NCBI GenBank assembly: GCA_016714005.1
Contig: JADJOA010000011.1
Coordinates: forward strand, 19,492 to 83,491
DNA from: Bacteroidota bacterium
GTDB lineage: Bacteria; Bacteroidota; Bacteroidia; AKYH767-A; OLB10
Reading direction: 5' to 3'
DNA length: 64,000 nt
Every line of letters begins with the position of its first letter. The stretch's first letter is position 1. Made by a program: the position numbers and the translations under genes. The notes beneath the pieces were generated by a model. The model was not told where the DNA came from and ran no database searches. It worked only from the letters and a program-made list of their open reading frames with translations. Below are positions 52,956-63,234 of this stretch, piece by piece.

Positions 52956-53981
52956 ATGAAATTTAATATAGGTGATGAAGTAAGTTTTCTGAACGAAAAA
53001 TTAGACGGTAAGATTTATTCTATAGTAAGTTCAGTAATGGTTAAGGTTGAAACCAATGATGGTTTTGTTATTGATGCCCTTGCATCGGAATTGGTTTTGG
53101 TAAAAAAGGCGGTTGAGGAAAGGTCAAAAAGTTTGTCTGAAGCGGAAGAAGTAAAACCGCCATTCAACAATAATCAAAAAGCATTTACTTATTCTGCCAA
53201 CACCATTCAGTTTATTAGTGCGCCTGCGGAGGATAACAAACTAATGACCGGTAACATCAACTTTTATATTTATAACTGTACCAATGCTGAAATTTTCTTT
53301 GTATTGTTTGAGCAGCAGGGGAAGGATAAAATATTGAAAGGGAAAGGAGCCCTTTTGCCAAATACTTTTTCTCAAACCGGAAATTATAAGAGGGAGGAAT
53401 TGGTTGACATCAGTAATTTTGTTTTGCAAATAATTTCGGCAGGAGGGGAGTACAGGCACCCGACAGTAAAGGACCTGCCGGTTATTTTACCATCATTAAA
53501 TAGCAGCTATTTGAATGCAGACGGAACAAAATCTTTTGCTGCTTATTTAGAAGTTGTAAACTTTAATAAACCTAAAGAGGAAGAACTGGTAATACTAAAG
53601 GACACTTTTAAGGAAAAATTTGAAACACCTCTTCAAAAAGCAAGAACTGAAAAAAAACAAAATGATGAGAGCCGTAATAACAAAAACGGAGTACTTGAAA
53701 ATACTGCAGAAATTGATTTACATATTGAAAAATTGATTGGAGACTTTACTGGATTAACCAATTCAGAAATAATGGCTGTACAACTAAAAAAAGTAGTTGA
53801 TGAAATGGAAAGTGCCTTAAGAAATAATTATTACAGCCTTGTTTTTATACATGGAGTTGGAAACGGCAAATTAAAACAAGCTTTGAGAGATGAATTGAAA
53901 AAATATCCTAACGTTAAGTTTAATGATGCCAACCAGGTACGGTATGGGGGCGGTGCTACCGAAGTGTTTTTTAGCGTGTAA
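52956..53981 (+). CDS. DUF2027 and Smr-domain protein
   Basis: 341 residues, cytoplasmic. The N-terminal about 65 residues are an SH3-like fold (GDEVSFLNEKLDGKIYSI). The middle is a DUF2027-like beta domain. The C-terminal about 85 residues are an Smr domain: DLHIEKLI, then VFIHGVGNGKLKQALRDEL, ending RYGGGATEVFF. Smr domains act as nucleases or nucleic-acid binders; DLHxE and GxGxG motifs are present. Function in Bacteroidota is not known. Confidence 0.9.
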   Translation: MKFNIGDEVSFLNEKLDGKIYSIVSSVMVKVETNDGFVIDALASELVLVKKAVEERSKSLSEAEEVKPPFNNNQKAFTYSANTIQFISAPAEDNKLMTGNINFYIYNCTNAEIFFVLFEQQGKDKILKGKGALLPNTFSQTGNYKREELVDISNFVLQIISAGGEYRHPTVKDLPVILPSLNSSYLNADGTKSFAAYLEVVNFNKPKEEELVILKDTFKEKFETPLQKARTEKKQNDESRNNKNGVLENTAEIDLHIEKLIGDFTGLTNSEIMAVQLKKVVDEMESALRNNYYSLVFIHGVGNGKLKQALRDELKKYPNVKFNDANQVRYGGGATEVFFSV

Positions 53982-54075
53982 CCAAAACTGCTATAGTAAT
54001 TACCGTCCAATAAGCCGCCAAAATTATTGAGGCTACTTGAAGTTTCTTTAGTGTGAAAGGGGGTGTTGTATTCAT
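53971..54075 (-). CDS. Putative 34-residue membrane protein
   Basis: ATG at 54075, stop at 53971. The peptide has a short polar N-terminus (MNTTPPFTLKK) then one strong hydrophobic helix (VASIILAAYWTVITIAVLV). It overlaps the 3' end of the convergent Smr gene by 11 bases. Small single-helix proteins are common but this one has no recognisable family; conservation is untested. Confidence 0.4.
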   Translation of the reverse strand: MNTTPPFTLKKLQVASIILAAYWTVITIAVLVTR

Positions 54076-54180
54076 GCGATTTAAATTTTTATACCGCAAA
54101 AATGTGACAATGCTGTTTATTAAACTTAACTGTAGTTTTAAGTTATTGTTAAAAAAGGCTGCACTTAGGTGAAATAAATT

Positions 54181-55572
54181 TTATTCTTCCAGCATTTTTT
54201 GCATAACTACCTTTCTCGCATTGTTGGTTTTGTTTTTTGGCATTGTAAATGAGAAAACAGATCCTTTGCCAACAATAGACTCTACGTAAATCTCTCCTTC
54301 AAGATCGTGAGCGATTTTTCGTGCAATGCTTAAACCAATACCGCATGACTCATGCTGGTCTCTCGGCTGCAAGGTTTGAAATATGACAAAAATTTTGTCA
54401 AAATATTTTGAATTAATACCCGGACCATTGTCGCTTACACTGAAACAATAATTGTTGTTTTCTTCAGTCAATTTCACAACAACTTCTTTGTATTCACCTG
54501 GATTATGCGAAACAGCATTATGTATTAGTTCATGGAGTACCTTTTTAATTTTAGCTTTATCTGTTTTAATCACAGGCATTATCCCCTCTATCTTAAGATG
54601 ATAAGTATATTTTACATTCAGCTTAGATTTGATCTCGTGTATCAAAAGTCCTGTATCAATTTTTTCTGGGGTATGCTGTTCACTAACAGCTTTGTTGTAG
54701 GTAAGTAACCCGTTAATGAGATTTTCCATTCTCGTCAAGCGCCCTCTTATGATATTAAAATGCTCTTCCGATTCAATAGAAAGCTTATCTTTTAAATCGG
54801 CATGAATGAAATCAGTAAGCGAGCCAATTGCTCTCAGTGGTGCCTTTAAATCGTGTGACATTACGTTGGTAAACTTTTCCAATTCGCGATTTGTACTTTT
54901 TAGAGTGTGGTTATATTCAGTAAGCAGGTTATTTTTCTTTTGCAGCTCATCGCGATTTCTGGTAATGTTTTTTATAATAATGTTTTTACCGCTTTGCTGG
55001 TATGCATGCACAAATGCAATCATCAGAAATATCAAAATAAAGTTCACTAAAAAATCTCTGTTAATGAGTGCAACATCATTTCCCATCAAATCAAAATTGG
55101 TAAGATTGGTAGTACTACTGATAATAAATGTATAAATGATATGAAGTATTGCAGCAGCGGTAAAATATCTACCCGTTTTATCACCCAAAAGCGTAAAAGC
55201 ATATACTATAACAATTGTAAAATAAACAGAGCCCGATGTGCGTATGCCCCCAGATTTATACATAACAATATGCAGTAACGTAAATGCAGTAGCCACCGAC
55301 ACAAAATATCCTCTCTTTAACTGTTTGCAATTGTTTACGGTATAAAAATTAACCAATAGAATTAAAGAGGTTGCCAAAATGCAAAGGTGAAATATGCTTA
55401 TGCCGGTGCCTACAGTTAATTGAGTAAATGCAACAAGTGCAACGATTGCGCCTGTAAACGAAAAAATTCTAAACAGAATAAACTGTTGTCTTGCACCAAT
55501 ATCTTCAGGATTAATGGAAGTAAGCACATGGCTTTTTAAAACAGTTTTTCTAAAGTTAATTGTATTGATCAT
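54181..55572 (-). CDS. Membrane sensor histidine kinase (orphan)
   Basis: 463 residues. About six membrane helices in residues 30-190, with no large external sensor. HisKA domain: phospho-accepting His in MSHDLKAPLRAIG (about residue 240). HATPase: N box NAVSHN, G1 SDNGPGIN and G2 GIGLSIARKIAHDLEGE. No response regulator gene is adjacent, so its partner is elsewhere. The membrane part resembles MASE-like 7TM sensor regions but I cannot name it. Confidence 0.92.
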   Translation of the reverse strand: MINTINFRKTVLKSHVLTSINPEDIGARQQFILFRIFSFTGAIVALVAFTQLTVGTGISIFHLCILATSLILLVNFYTVNNCKQLKRGYFVSVATAFTLLHIVMYKSGGIRTSGSVYFTIVIVYAFTLLGDKTGRYFTAAAILHIIYTFIISSTTNLTNFDLMGNDVALINRDFLVNFILIFLMIAFVHAYQQSGKNIIIKNITRNRDELQKKNNLLTEYNHTLKSTNRELEKFTNVMSHDLKAPLRAIGSLTDFIHADLKDKLSIESEEHFNIIRGRLTRMENLINGLLTYNKAVSEQHTPEKIDTGLLIHEIKSKLNVKYTYHLKIEGIMPVIKTDKAKIKKVLHELIHNAVSHNPGEYKEVVVKLTEENNNYCFSVSDNGPGINSKYFDKIFVIFQTLQPRDQHESCGIGLSIARKIAHDLEGEIYVESIVGKGSVFSFTMPKNKTNNARKVVMQKMLEE

Positions 55573-55691
55573 TGCTATAAATTGTGGTTTTACGCAATGA
55601 CTTTAAAAAGGTTAGTTGCATTAGCTGTCCATCTCACACAATTTACCGTATCAACACAGCTACTGAGACTTTACAGTTATATTAAAAAAAT

Positions 55692-55699
55692 TAAATTTG
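55692..55699 (+). promoter_or_regulatory. Candidate -7 element (TAAATTTG)
   Basis: Exact TAnnTTTG match 43 bases before the ndk ATG. No TTG box at normal spacing is visible. Confidence 0.35.
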
Positions 55700-55742
55700 C
55701 CATCCCGAAAAAATAAAGACACAATTAAACAGAACATAGATT

Positions 55743-56159
55743 ATGACCAACAGAACTTTTACAATGATTAAGCCTGATGCTGTAGCTAATAATTATACAG
55801 GAGCTATTTTAGATCATATTATTAAAGCAGGCTTTAAGATTAAAGCAATGAAATATACGCGCCTTACTTCTGAACGTGCGGGCGAGTTTTATGCGATACA
55901 TAAGAGCGTCCATTTTATTCCGATTTGGTTAAATATATGTCATCAGGGCCAATAGTAGCGGCTGTATTGGAAAAGGAAAACTGTAGTAGAATCGTTTAGA
56001 AAATTAATAGGTGCAACCGACCCATCAAAAGCAGAAGAAGGAACAATAAGAAAACTGTATGCAAAATCTATAGAAGCCAATGCAGTACACGGAAGTGATA
56101 GCGATGCTAATGCTACTATTGAAGGCTCATTCTTTTTTGCTGCAACAGAAATGTTTTAA
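55743..56159 (+). CDS. ndk: Nucleoside diphosphate kinase (two frame breaks)
   Basis: Balances NTP pools by transferring gamma-phosphate through a phospho-His. About 139 residues. N-terminus MTNRTFTMIKPDAVANNYTG. The active-site His is in NAVHGSDS near the C-terminus. The frame is lost near 55905 (one base missing; repaired HKERPFYSDLVKYMSSGP) and near 55983 (two bases missing; repaired KENAVVESFRKLIGATDP). The end SFFFAATEMF is intact. The repaired product matches the family length. Confidence 0.93.
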
Positions 56160-56173
56160 TATCCAAATAAAAA

Positions 56174-56193
56174 ACCTGCCTCACGACAGTCAG
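56174..56193. repeat. Hairpin downstream of ndk
   Basis: CCTGCCT and AGTCAGG pair with one mismatch around a 6-base loop. It sits 14 bases after the ndk stop without a clear T-run. Confidence 0.35.
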
Positions 56194-56242
56194 GTATTGA
56201 GTACCACGTACCAAGACTCCGAACTAAAAACTCCCTACTAAA

Positions 56243-56953
56243 ATGACAGAGCAACATGTAAAATGGCATTCGCCAATCATAAACAAAGAGTTTGAAATGC
56301 TTGTTTTTGGCGATAAAGGAATGCCTGTTATTGCTTACCCTACAAGCATGGGCAGGCACTTTCAAAATAGAGATTTTAAACTCATTGAATCTGTTCAGAA
56401 ATGGATTGACGAAGGAAAAATTAAAGTGTATTGCCCTGATGGCATTGATGAGCAAAGTTGGTATAACACCAAAATACATCCGGCAGACAGGGTGCGCAAT
56501 CATTTGCTTTACGATAAGCTAATTGCCGAGGAAGTAGTGCCCCGTGCAACCAGCGAAACCGGTTTTGATAAGGTGATAACAGCAGGCTGCAGTTTTGGGG
56601 GCTATCATGCCATTAATTTTGCTTTCCGTCATCCCGATTTGGTGGCGCATGCTTTTAGCATGGGTGGTGCTTTTGATATTAAAATGCATTTAGATGGCTA
56701 TTATGATGACAATGTCTATTTTAATAACCCGCCTGACTTTTTACCCGATTTAACGGATGAAAAGTTAAACAACATGGGAATAGTTTTAGGTGTTGGTGAG
56801 TTTGATTTTTGCATTGCGCAAAACCGCAGACTGAGTGACATTTTAAATGCAAAAGGAATTCAGCATTGGTTGGATGTAAGACCAGGTGCTAACCACGATT
56901 GGCCGGTGTGGCGCGAAATGTTGCCAAGCTATATTGGTGCTATTTTTCAATAG
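56243..56953 (+). CDS. Alpha/beta-hydrolase esterase family protein
   Basis: 236 residues. The nucleophile elbow is AGCSFGGYHA (Ser about residue 117), with the catalytic His probably in ANHDWPVW near the end. Overall it resembles the esterase-D / acyl-esterase-like group seen next to carbohydrate enzymes. There is no signal peptide, so it is probably cytoplasmic. Substrate unknown. Confidence 0.85.
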   Translation: MTEQHVKWHSPIINKEFEMLVFGDKGMPVIAYPTSMGRHFQNRDFKLIESVQKWIDEGKIKVYCPDGIDEQSWYNTKIHPADRVRNHLLYDKLIAEEVVPRATSETGFDKVITAGCSFGGYHAINFAFRHPDLVAHAFSMGGAFDIKMHLDGYYDDNVYFNNPPDFLPDLTDEKLNNMGIVLGVGEFDFCIAQNRRLSDILNAKGIQHWLDVRPGANHDWPVWREMLPSYIGAIFQ

Positions 56954-56974
56954 ATAAATTAAACACAACATAAC

Positions 56975-57011
56975 GGAGACAGTATAAAGCTATTGTCTCC
57001 ATTGTTTTTTT
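56975..57011 (+). terminator. Rho-independent terminator of the esterase gene
   Basis: GGAGACA (56975-56981) and TGTCTCC (56994-57000) form a stem, followed by ATTG and a T7 run. Confidence 0.88.
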
Positions 57012-57043
57012 AACGTAAACTTGCTAACCTTTTTAGAACACTT

Positions 57044-58251
57044 ATGCATCTCCTGAAAAATATAGTGAACCCTTATTGTTTATTTCTCTTGCTATTGCCT
57101 TTCTTGTAATCTTTATCTACCTGAAAAGAACCCCGGCATTGGTTGATGAACATGATGGGTACAAACAGATATTAAGATTTTCGGTTTTTGACTGGCAGTT
57201 AGAAAAAATTTCTGCCATGCCCACTTATTATTTCGTATTGGCAATGAGTTCTAAAATAATTCAAAACGATACGCTTGGGGCAATGAGGGCATTATCGTTG
57301 TGTTTTTCGTTTTTCAGCGTTTTTGTTTTTTACCTTATTGCAAAAATATTATCTCCCCAAAATTCTTTCATTAAAACTATTCAGTTTGCATTTTTACCCA
57401 TACTGCATATTTTTTTCTTTTTGGTTTATACCGAGCCTTTTTCCCTGCTCTTTACCTTGCTATCTTTTTATTTTGCGCTAAAGAAAAACTTCAGCGCCTC
57501 AGGCTTTTTAGGAATTATTAGCACTGCCATCAGGCAAAATAATATTATGTGGATGGGATTTACGCTACTGTTTTTATATGTGCAGGAGCATGGTTTTAAA
57601 TTTAACAAATCACTTGTACTTGCCCACCTAAAAAAATCGTGGTTGTTTATTTTAGGTTTTGTACTGTTTGCTGTTTTTGTTTACTTAAATGGCGGTATTG
57701 CTATTGGCGATGCTAAAATGCATCCCGGCAATTTGTCAATTGGTAATATAGTGTTTGCCTTATTCACTTTTACCATATTGTTTTTACCATTGGCATTGGC
57801 AGAGACTCGAAGTATTGTGAAGGGTTTTGTACAGGACAAATTATTTTTGCTTTTTACTATTGTTTGTTTAGGAATATTTTGGTTCCTTTTTAACAACAAC
57901 CACCCATACAACCTCATTGATTACGACTACTTTGTACGTAATAATCTTATGCACTTTTTCTATCGGCACCTGCATTAAAAACTGCCTTTTTATAATTGCC
58001 GTTTATGCTATTCACATTCTTAAAGTTGTAAAACTGGAGCGAGATTATTTATACCTGTTTTATTTCTTCAGCATTGTTTTCTGCTGCCATCATGGTTAAT
58101 TGACGTGCGTTATTATGTTATACCGTTATCTTTTTTTCTCCTTTTTAAAAAAGAAAGAAGTCTTCCGGTTGAAATTCTTACAATCATCGGCTTTCTTATA
58201 ATGGATGCATGGGTAATTAAAATGGCGCGCACAGTAACCATGTTCCTGTAA
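57044..58251 (+). CDS. ALG10/DIE2-like glucosyltransferase, polytopic (frame breaks)
   Basis: About 400 residues with about ten membrane helices. Five segments align in order with ALG10/DIE2 (family GT59), which adds the last glucose to dolichol-linked oligosaccharide in eukaryotes: ALVDEHDGYKQ; YTEPFSLLFTLLSFYFALKK; AIRQNNIMWMGF (the RQTNI-type motif); GIAIGDAKMH; NHPYNLIDYDYFVRN; and WLIDVRYYVIP near the end. The acceptor here cannot be a eukaryotic dolichol glycan, so a polyprenyl-linked glycan is likely (inference). The start is uncertain (57044-57076 in two frames). Breaks near 57965 and 58090 are repaired to reach the stop at 58251. Confidence 0.7.
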
Positions 58252-58269
58252 TAGATTCGGGTTTATGAA

Positions 58270-59282
58270 ATGATAAAAAGCTTTTTAAGTATGCGGTTAT
58301 TGTTCTTGCAATTGCAATAGCGTTTAACTTTAATTTAGTTGTTTATTCGTTAAAGCAACTTAAAGGACAATTGCAAATTGTTTTAAATGCCGAACCTGTA
58401 GAAGATGTAATTAAAAGCAGCAACACCCGATTCTATCAAAACCAAATTGCTTCTCATAACACAGGTTCGTAAATTTGGTATAGAGCAGTTAGGATTAACC
58501 AACACAAAAATTACACAACTTATTATAATCAAAACGGTAAGCCAAGTTTATGGGTAGTTACTGCCGCCAAACCATTTGCACTTGAAGAATACCAATGGCA
58601 TTTTCCATTTTTAGGTAAAGTTCCATACAAAGGATTTTTTAGTTTAAAAGAAGCCCATAAGGAAAGAGATAAAATTACTTCACTTGGCTATGATGTTGAT
58701 ATTGGAACGGTAGGTGGCTGGAGTACACTTGGTTTTTTTACCGACCCTGTTCTATCTAATGTTCTTAAAAGAAGCGAAGGGCAAATAGCTGAACTGATAT
58801 TGCATGAAATGGCACATGCAACAATTTACTTTTCAGACAGCACTCAGTTTAACGAAAACATTGCCACATTTATTGGAGAGAAGGGAGCAGAATTGTTTTT
58901 GCAGCATCATTTTAGTAGCAATAATGTTCCGTTAATAAACTACCTTTCCTATTTAGCTGATGAAAAAACCTACGGACTATATATGCTTCAAGCTTGCAGC
59001 AGGTTAGATTCATTGTACAGCACCTTTAATGATACAATGAGCGTGTATAATAAAACCCTTGCCAAATACAGGCTGATAGCACAAATTATGCTTGAGGTAA
59101 AAAATTTACCACTTAAAAATTATAAGCGATACCAATGTGATTTTAAGGATAAAAAGCTCCCCGGCAACACACACTTTTTAGATTACAAACGTTACCGAAG
59201 TACACAGCAAACTTTCGAAGTTATTTACACAGTTAAAGCGGGTAGTGATTTTAAAAAGTTTGTGGGTTTTTTTAAAAATTAA
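58270..59282 (+). CDS. Putative aminopeptidase, PF10023 type (frame breaks)
   Basis: About 338 residues. I read the start as ATG 58270 with one A added, giving MIKKLFKYAVIVLAIAIAF, an N-terminal helix or signal anchor. The domain shows FPFLGKVPYKGFF, GYDVDIGTVGGWSTLGFFTDP, then the zinc motif LILHEMAHATIYF (HExxH) with a second-shell NENIATFIGEKGAEL. This is the gluzincin-like layout of the putative aminopeptidase family. Breaks are near 58280 and 58465-58475. It is 18 bases after the ALG10-like gene, same direction. Confidence 0.8.
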
Positions 59283-59419
59283 AACGAACTACCCCAACGA
59301 ATAATGCTGAACAAAAAAGAAAGTACAATTAACATCCAAATAACGGTAAAAGCACCAGTACCGCCTTTGAAAAAAAATGTTTGCCCTTTACTATCGTGTG
59401 AGTGATTGTTGTGATCCAT
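59279..59419 (-). CDS. Putative 46-residue His-rich membrane protein
   Basis: ATG at 59419, stop at 59279-59281. The N-terminus (MDHNNHSHDSKG) has four His among eleven residues, followed by one hydrophobic helix (VIWMLIVLSFLFSII) and a basic end (RWGSSF). It could be a small metal-sensing or complex-associated protein, but I do not recognise it. It overlaps the aminopeptidase stop by 4 bases on the opposite strand. Nothing else is visible in the 59283-59584 gap. Confidence 0.5.
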   Translation of the reverse strand: MDHNNHSHDSKGQTFFFKGGTGAFTVIWMLIVLSFLFSIIRWGSSF

Positions 59420-59584
59420 ATTATTGTTTTATTGATGATGCAAACATAAGGGATTTTTTTTATTAGCTATAAAGTAAAAATGTGCATGTGTGATTTTTTA
59501 ACTAAATAGATATTCTAACCCGTTCACAACTCGTTCGCTTCTTTAAACTGTGTATTTATTTTTTATCTTTTTTTGTTAACCGCA

Positions 59585-61290
59585 ATGAAAAAAATATTTA
59601 GCACTGCAATTATAGTAATGCTGCTAATGCCATCGGAAAAAATTTTGGCACAAAGCATACTCTTTGCCAATAAAGTTGGAGGGCAGCAGTTCGATCAGGC
59701 AATGGGTGTTGCCGTTGATGCAATAGGAAACGTAATTACTACAGGCTATTTTGTAGGTACTTCCGATTTTAATTCTTCTATTGTTGATTCATTTATTACT
59801 TCAAAAGGAAGCCATGATGTTTTTGTTGTTAAAAACGATTCGGCAGGAAACTTTCTTTGGGCTTTTGGAATTGGGGGCACTTCAGACGAGTTTAACTATA
59901 CAAGTCCTGTAGTTGATGCCATCGGAAATATTTATGTGTGTGGTGTGTATAGCGATACCGTTGATTTTGACCCTTCGCCCAACAGCGAATATAAACTCGC
60001 ATCAAACGGGCAATATGACGGCTTTATAGCAAAGTACACCAGCAATGGTGGATTTGTATGGGCAAAATCTTTTGGCGGATTGTATAATGATGATGTGTAT
60101 CAGCTATGCGGCTCAGTAAATGGTGATGTGCTGTTTGCAGCATCATATAACGACAGTGCTGACCTTGAGCCCGATACTTCTTTAATAACCATGTACTATT
60201 CCAATGGTATTACCGACATTTTTTTTGGAAGAATTACTTCTGCCGGTAACATTATCTGGCTAAAAACAATTGGTGGCATTGATTACGATCATCCTAATTC
60301 TATTTCAGAAAATTATTCGGGCGAAATTATTCTGCAAGGAGGCTTTACTTCTTCCTTTGATGCCGATCCGGGGACAGGGGTACATACACTAACAGGTAGT
60401 AATGCTCCCGGGTTTATAGCAAAATATACCCAAACAGGTAACTACGTGTGGGCACATGGCTTTCATTCTTTCTCCCCGTTCTCAAGTATGTCGGATGCAG
60501 CAGGAAACATTTATTCATGCGGTTACATAAATGCAAATGTTGACTTAGACCCCGGACCCGACACCAATAAAGTTTTTGTTGTAGGAAGCTTTGATGCTTA
60601 TGTGGCTAAGTATGATATAAACGGAAATTACAAAAATGCTTTCGGCATTGGCAGTAATAATTTAGATGTGGCATACGGCATTGGTTTTATAAATACAAAT
60701 CAAATTGTAGTAGGCGGTTACTTTTACAACAGTGCCGATTTTAATCCTTCGCCTGTTGTTGTTGCCAATGCGCTTGCAAGTTTTGGATTTGGCGATGTCT
60801 TTGTTGCGCAATATGACTCAGCACTTAATTACATTAATGCTTTTAAAGCCGGTGGTGCAATGTTTGATTTTTGCAGGAACATAGCTGTGTATAACAATCA
60901 AAGCTTAGTAATAGCAGGAGGCTTCACCGATGTGGCCGATTTTGATCCTTCAGCAACTCTGCAAACACTATCGAGCACTGGTGGCTCAAGAGACGGGTTT
61001 ATAGTAAAGTACGGCAGCATACCCACTTCTTTTACCAATATAAATGTATTTCAGCGTAATATTAGCGTATCACCAAACCCGGCATCCGATTTTATTTTAT
61101 TAAAGGGATTAAATAACGGTGCTGATAAAACAGTAACCATTATGTCAGTTGACGGGAAGCCCATAAAGCAAATACAAATTAAGTTCACAACTTCACATCA
61201 AATAAATGTTTCTGATTTGCATAGTGGCTTGTATCTTTTAAAATACAAAGCCCCACAGATTGCAGGCATGTTAAGTTTATTAAGCACTAA
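59585..61290 (+). CDS. Secreted DxDP-repeat (SBBP-like) protein with T9SS sorting domain
   Basis: About 570 residues from the ATG at 59585 (MKKIFSTAIIVMLLM, signal peptide ending at ILAQ). It has about seven repeats of beta-propeller-like units ending in D-[FL]-[DN]-P motifs, such as VDFDPSPNSEYKL, VDLDPGPDTN and ADFDPSATL, with the GFIAKYT phrase. The C-terminus is a T9SS type A sorting domain (SPNPASDFILLKGLNN, DLHSGLYLLKY). The frame slips near 61250; one base fewer or more gives a short KYKAPTDCRHVKFIKH end at 61290, the canonical final strand. Confidence 0.85.
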
Positions 61291-61337
61291 TAGTTTTAAA
61301 TGGGAATATTTTATCAATAACTTAGCCCAACTTTTTT

Positions 61338-62194
61338 ATGCAGGAATTCCGCCCCTCATCATTTAAACTTTTGCCCGATGTTGTTAAAAACATTCTGATT
61401 ATTTGCGCGCTTGCATTCTTTGCAGATATGGTGTTTGCACCGCGTTTTAATTTTAGTGTAAATAATTATTTTGGCTTGCATATACCGGCTTCTCCCCAGT
61501 TTCATTGGTGGCAGTTTATTACCTACCTTTTTTTGCATGGAAGCTGGACTCATATCATTTTTAATATGCTTGCATTTTGGATGTTTGGCAACACATTAGA
61601 AAACCTATGGGGACCCAAGCGTTTTCTCATCTACTTTTTAGTAACAGGCATAGGTGCGGGGTTGATACAAACGGGCATTACTTCATATTCTTTTAACAAA
61701 ACATTTGAGCAGGCGCAAGCGTATTTGAACGATCCAACGCCTGATGGCTTTAGTATTTTTGTTAAAGAAAATTCTCATTCTGATTTATGGCATCCTGAAC
61801 AAGCAGAACAATTTAACAACTTTAAAGATGCTTACTATAAAGAGCCCAACAATCCATCTTTAATTGCCGAAACAAAACAATGGGTTAGTGAAACTGCTAA
61901 TGATAAAATGAATTCTGTAACCGTTGGTGCATCAGGCGCAGTGTTCGGAATATTGCTTGCATTTGGTATGTTGTTTCCCAACACCATTATTTACCTCTAC
62001 TTTGCCATTCCTATTAAAGCTAAATATTTTGTTATACTTTACGGATTGCTTGAAATTTACCTTGGAATACAAAATAACCCTGCAAACAACGTTGAACATT
62101 TTGCCCACCTTGGCGGAATGCTTTTGGTTTTATACTCATTAAAATTTGGAACAAAAGGCGCAATACTTTTACTGATTACATTTGCCCCTTGTGA
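61338..62194 (+). CDS. Rhomboid family intramembrane serine protease (copy 1)
   Basis: About 286 residues. Catalytic Ser in GASGAVFGI (about residue 199) and His in EHFAHLGGM (about residue 257); the HGSWTHIIFNMLAFWMFG segment is the L1/TM2 motif. A roughly 75-residue polar insertion (about 115-190) lies between helices. The C-terminus is read with one base added, as LKFWNKRRNTFTDYICPL and stop at 62192-62194, overlapping the next start. Substrate unknown. Confidence 0.88.
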
Positions 62195-63085
62195 ATTCTT
62201 TCGCACAAGACCTTAAGCAATCGTTTAAAAGTTATGGTGTGGTGCAACGCTTAATAGTAATTAACGTTGCCATATTTTTATTGATGTACGTTGGCGATGG
62301 GCTACTGCGCCTGTTTAATATTTTTAATGAGCCTATATCAACATTTGCCAGAAATTGGTTTGCATTGCCTGCCGCACCATTTACATTTATAACGCGTCCA
62401 TGGTCTTTAATTACATACCAGTTTTTGCATGGTGGCATATTTCACATCTTGTTTAATATGCTGTGGTTGTTTTTTATGGGAAGGCTCTTTGCCGAATACC
62501 TTGGAGAAAAAAATTACTTGCCATTTATTTTTTTGGGTGGCATAGCAGGTGCAGTTTTCTTTATGCTTGCGTATAATGTGTTTCCTTTTTTTAGTGATGC
62601 GTTACCGTTTGCAACAGTAGTAGGTGCATCAGCAAGTGTGCTTGCCATATCAGTTGCATGTGCAACGCTCTTGCCCGATTACCCGGTAGCATTGTTTGTT
62701 CCCACATTTGTTGTTAAACTCAAGTACATTGCCTTGTTTCAAATTGCCATTGATTTGCTTAGCGTTTCGGGCTCCAATGCAGGCGGAAGCATTGCTCACC
62801 TAGGTGGTGCGCTGTTTGGTTTTATTTTTATAAAGCAATTGCAGAAGGGAAATGATTTAAGTGCATGGCTTGTTAAACTGATAGATTCCATATCGGGTTT
62901 GTTTAATAAACCTAAAGTAAAGGTAGTACACAAGCGCCAAACCATGGACGAAAAATTTAATGCCTCAAAAAAAAAGTAAACAACAAGAGGTTGATCAAAT
63001 TCTTGATAAAATAAGCAAATCGGGCTACTCCAGTTTAACAGCCCACGAAAAAGAAATTTTGTTTAAGGCGAGTAAGGAGCAGTAG
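62191..63085 (+). CDS. Rhomboid family intramembrane serine protease (copy 2) with DUF6576-like tail
   Basis: About 298 residues from the GTG at 62191 (VNSFAQDLKQSFKSYGVV), which overlaps the first gene's TGA as GTGA. Catalytic Ser in VVGASASVLAI and His in GSIAHLGGALFG. HGGIFHILFNMLWLFFMGR is the TM2 motif. The frame is lost in the A9 run near 62967-62975; with A8 the protein continues SKQQEVDQILDKISKSGYSS and ends at KASKEQ, a DUF6576-like C-terminal tail typical of Bacteroidota rhomboids. Confidence 0.88.
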
Positions 63086-63234
63086 GCAAACGTGAAAAGG
63101 CAATGGGCTATAAAAAAACAATTACTTTTACCTAATTCCAAAAATAATTACCATCATGAAAAAATGCAAAACAAAATTTATATGCGGAGTTTGCAAAGCT
63201 GATGTGATTACTAATAAGAATATTAATTATCTTG

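Noticed and set aside
62962..63085. Separate 41-residue gene after the second rhomboid
   Set aside because: Its sequence is the usual C-terminal tail of Bacteroidota rhomboids, split off by one extra A.
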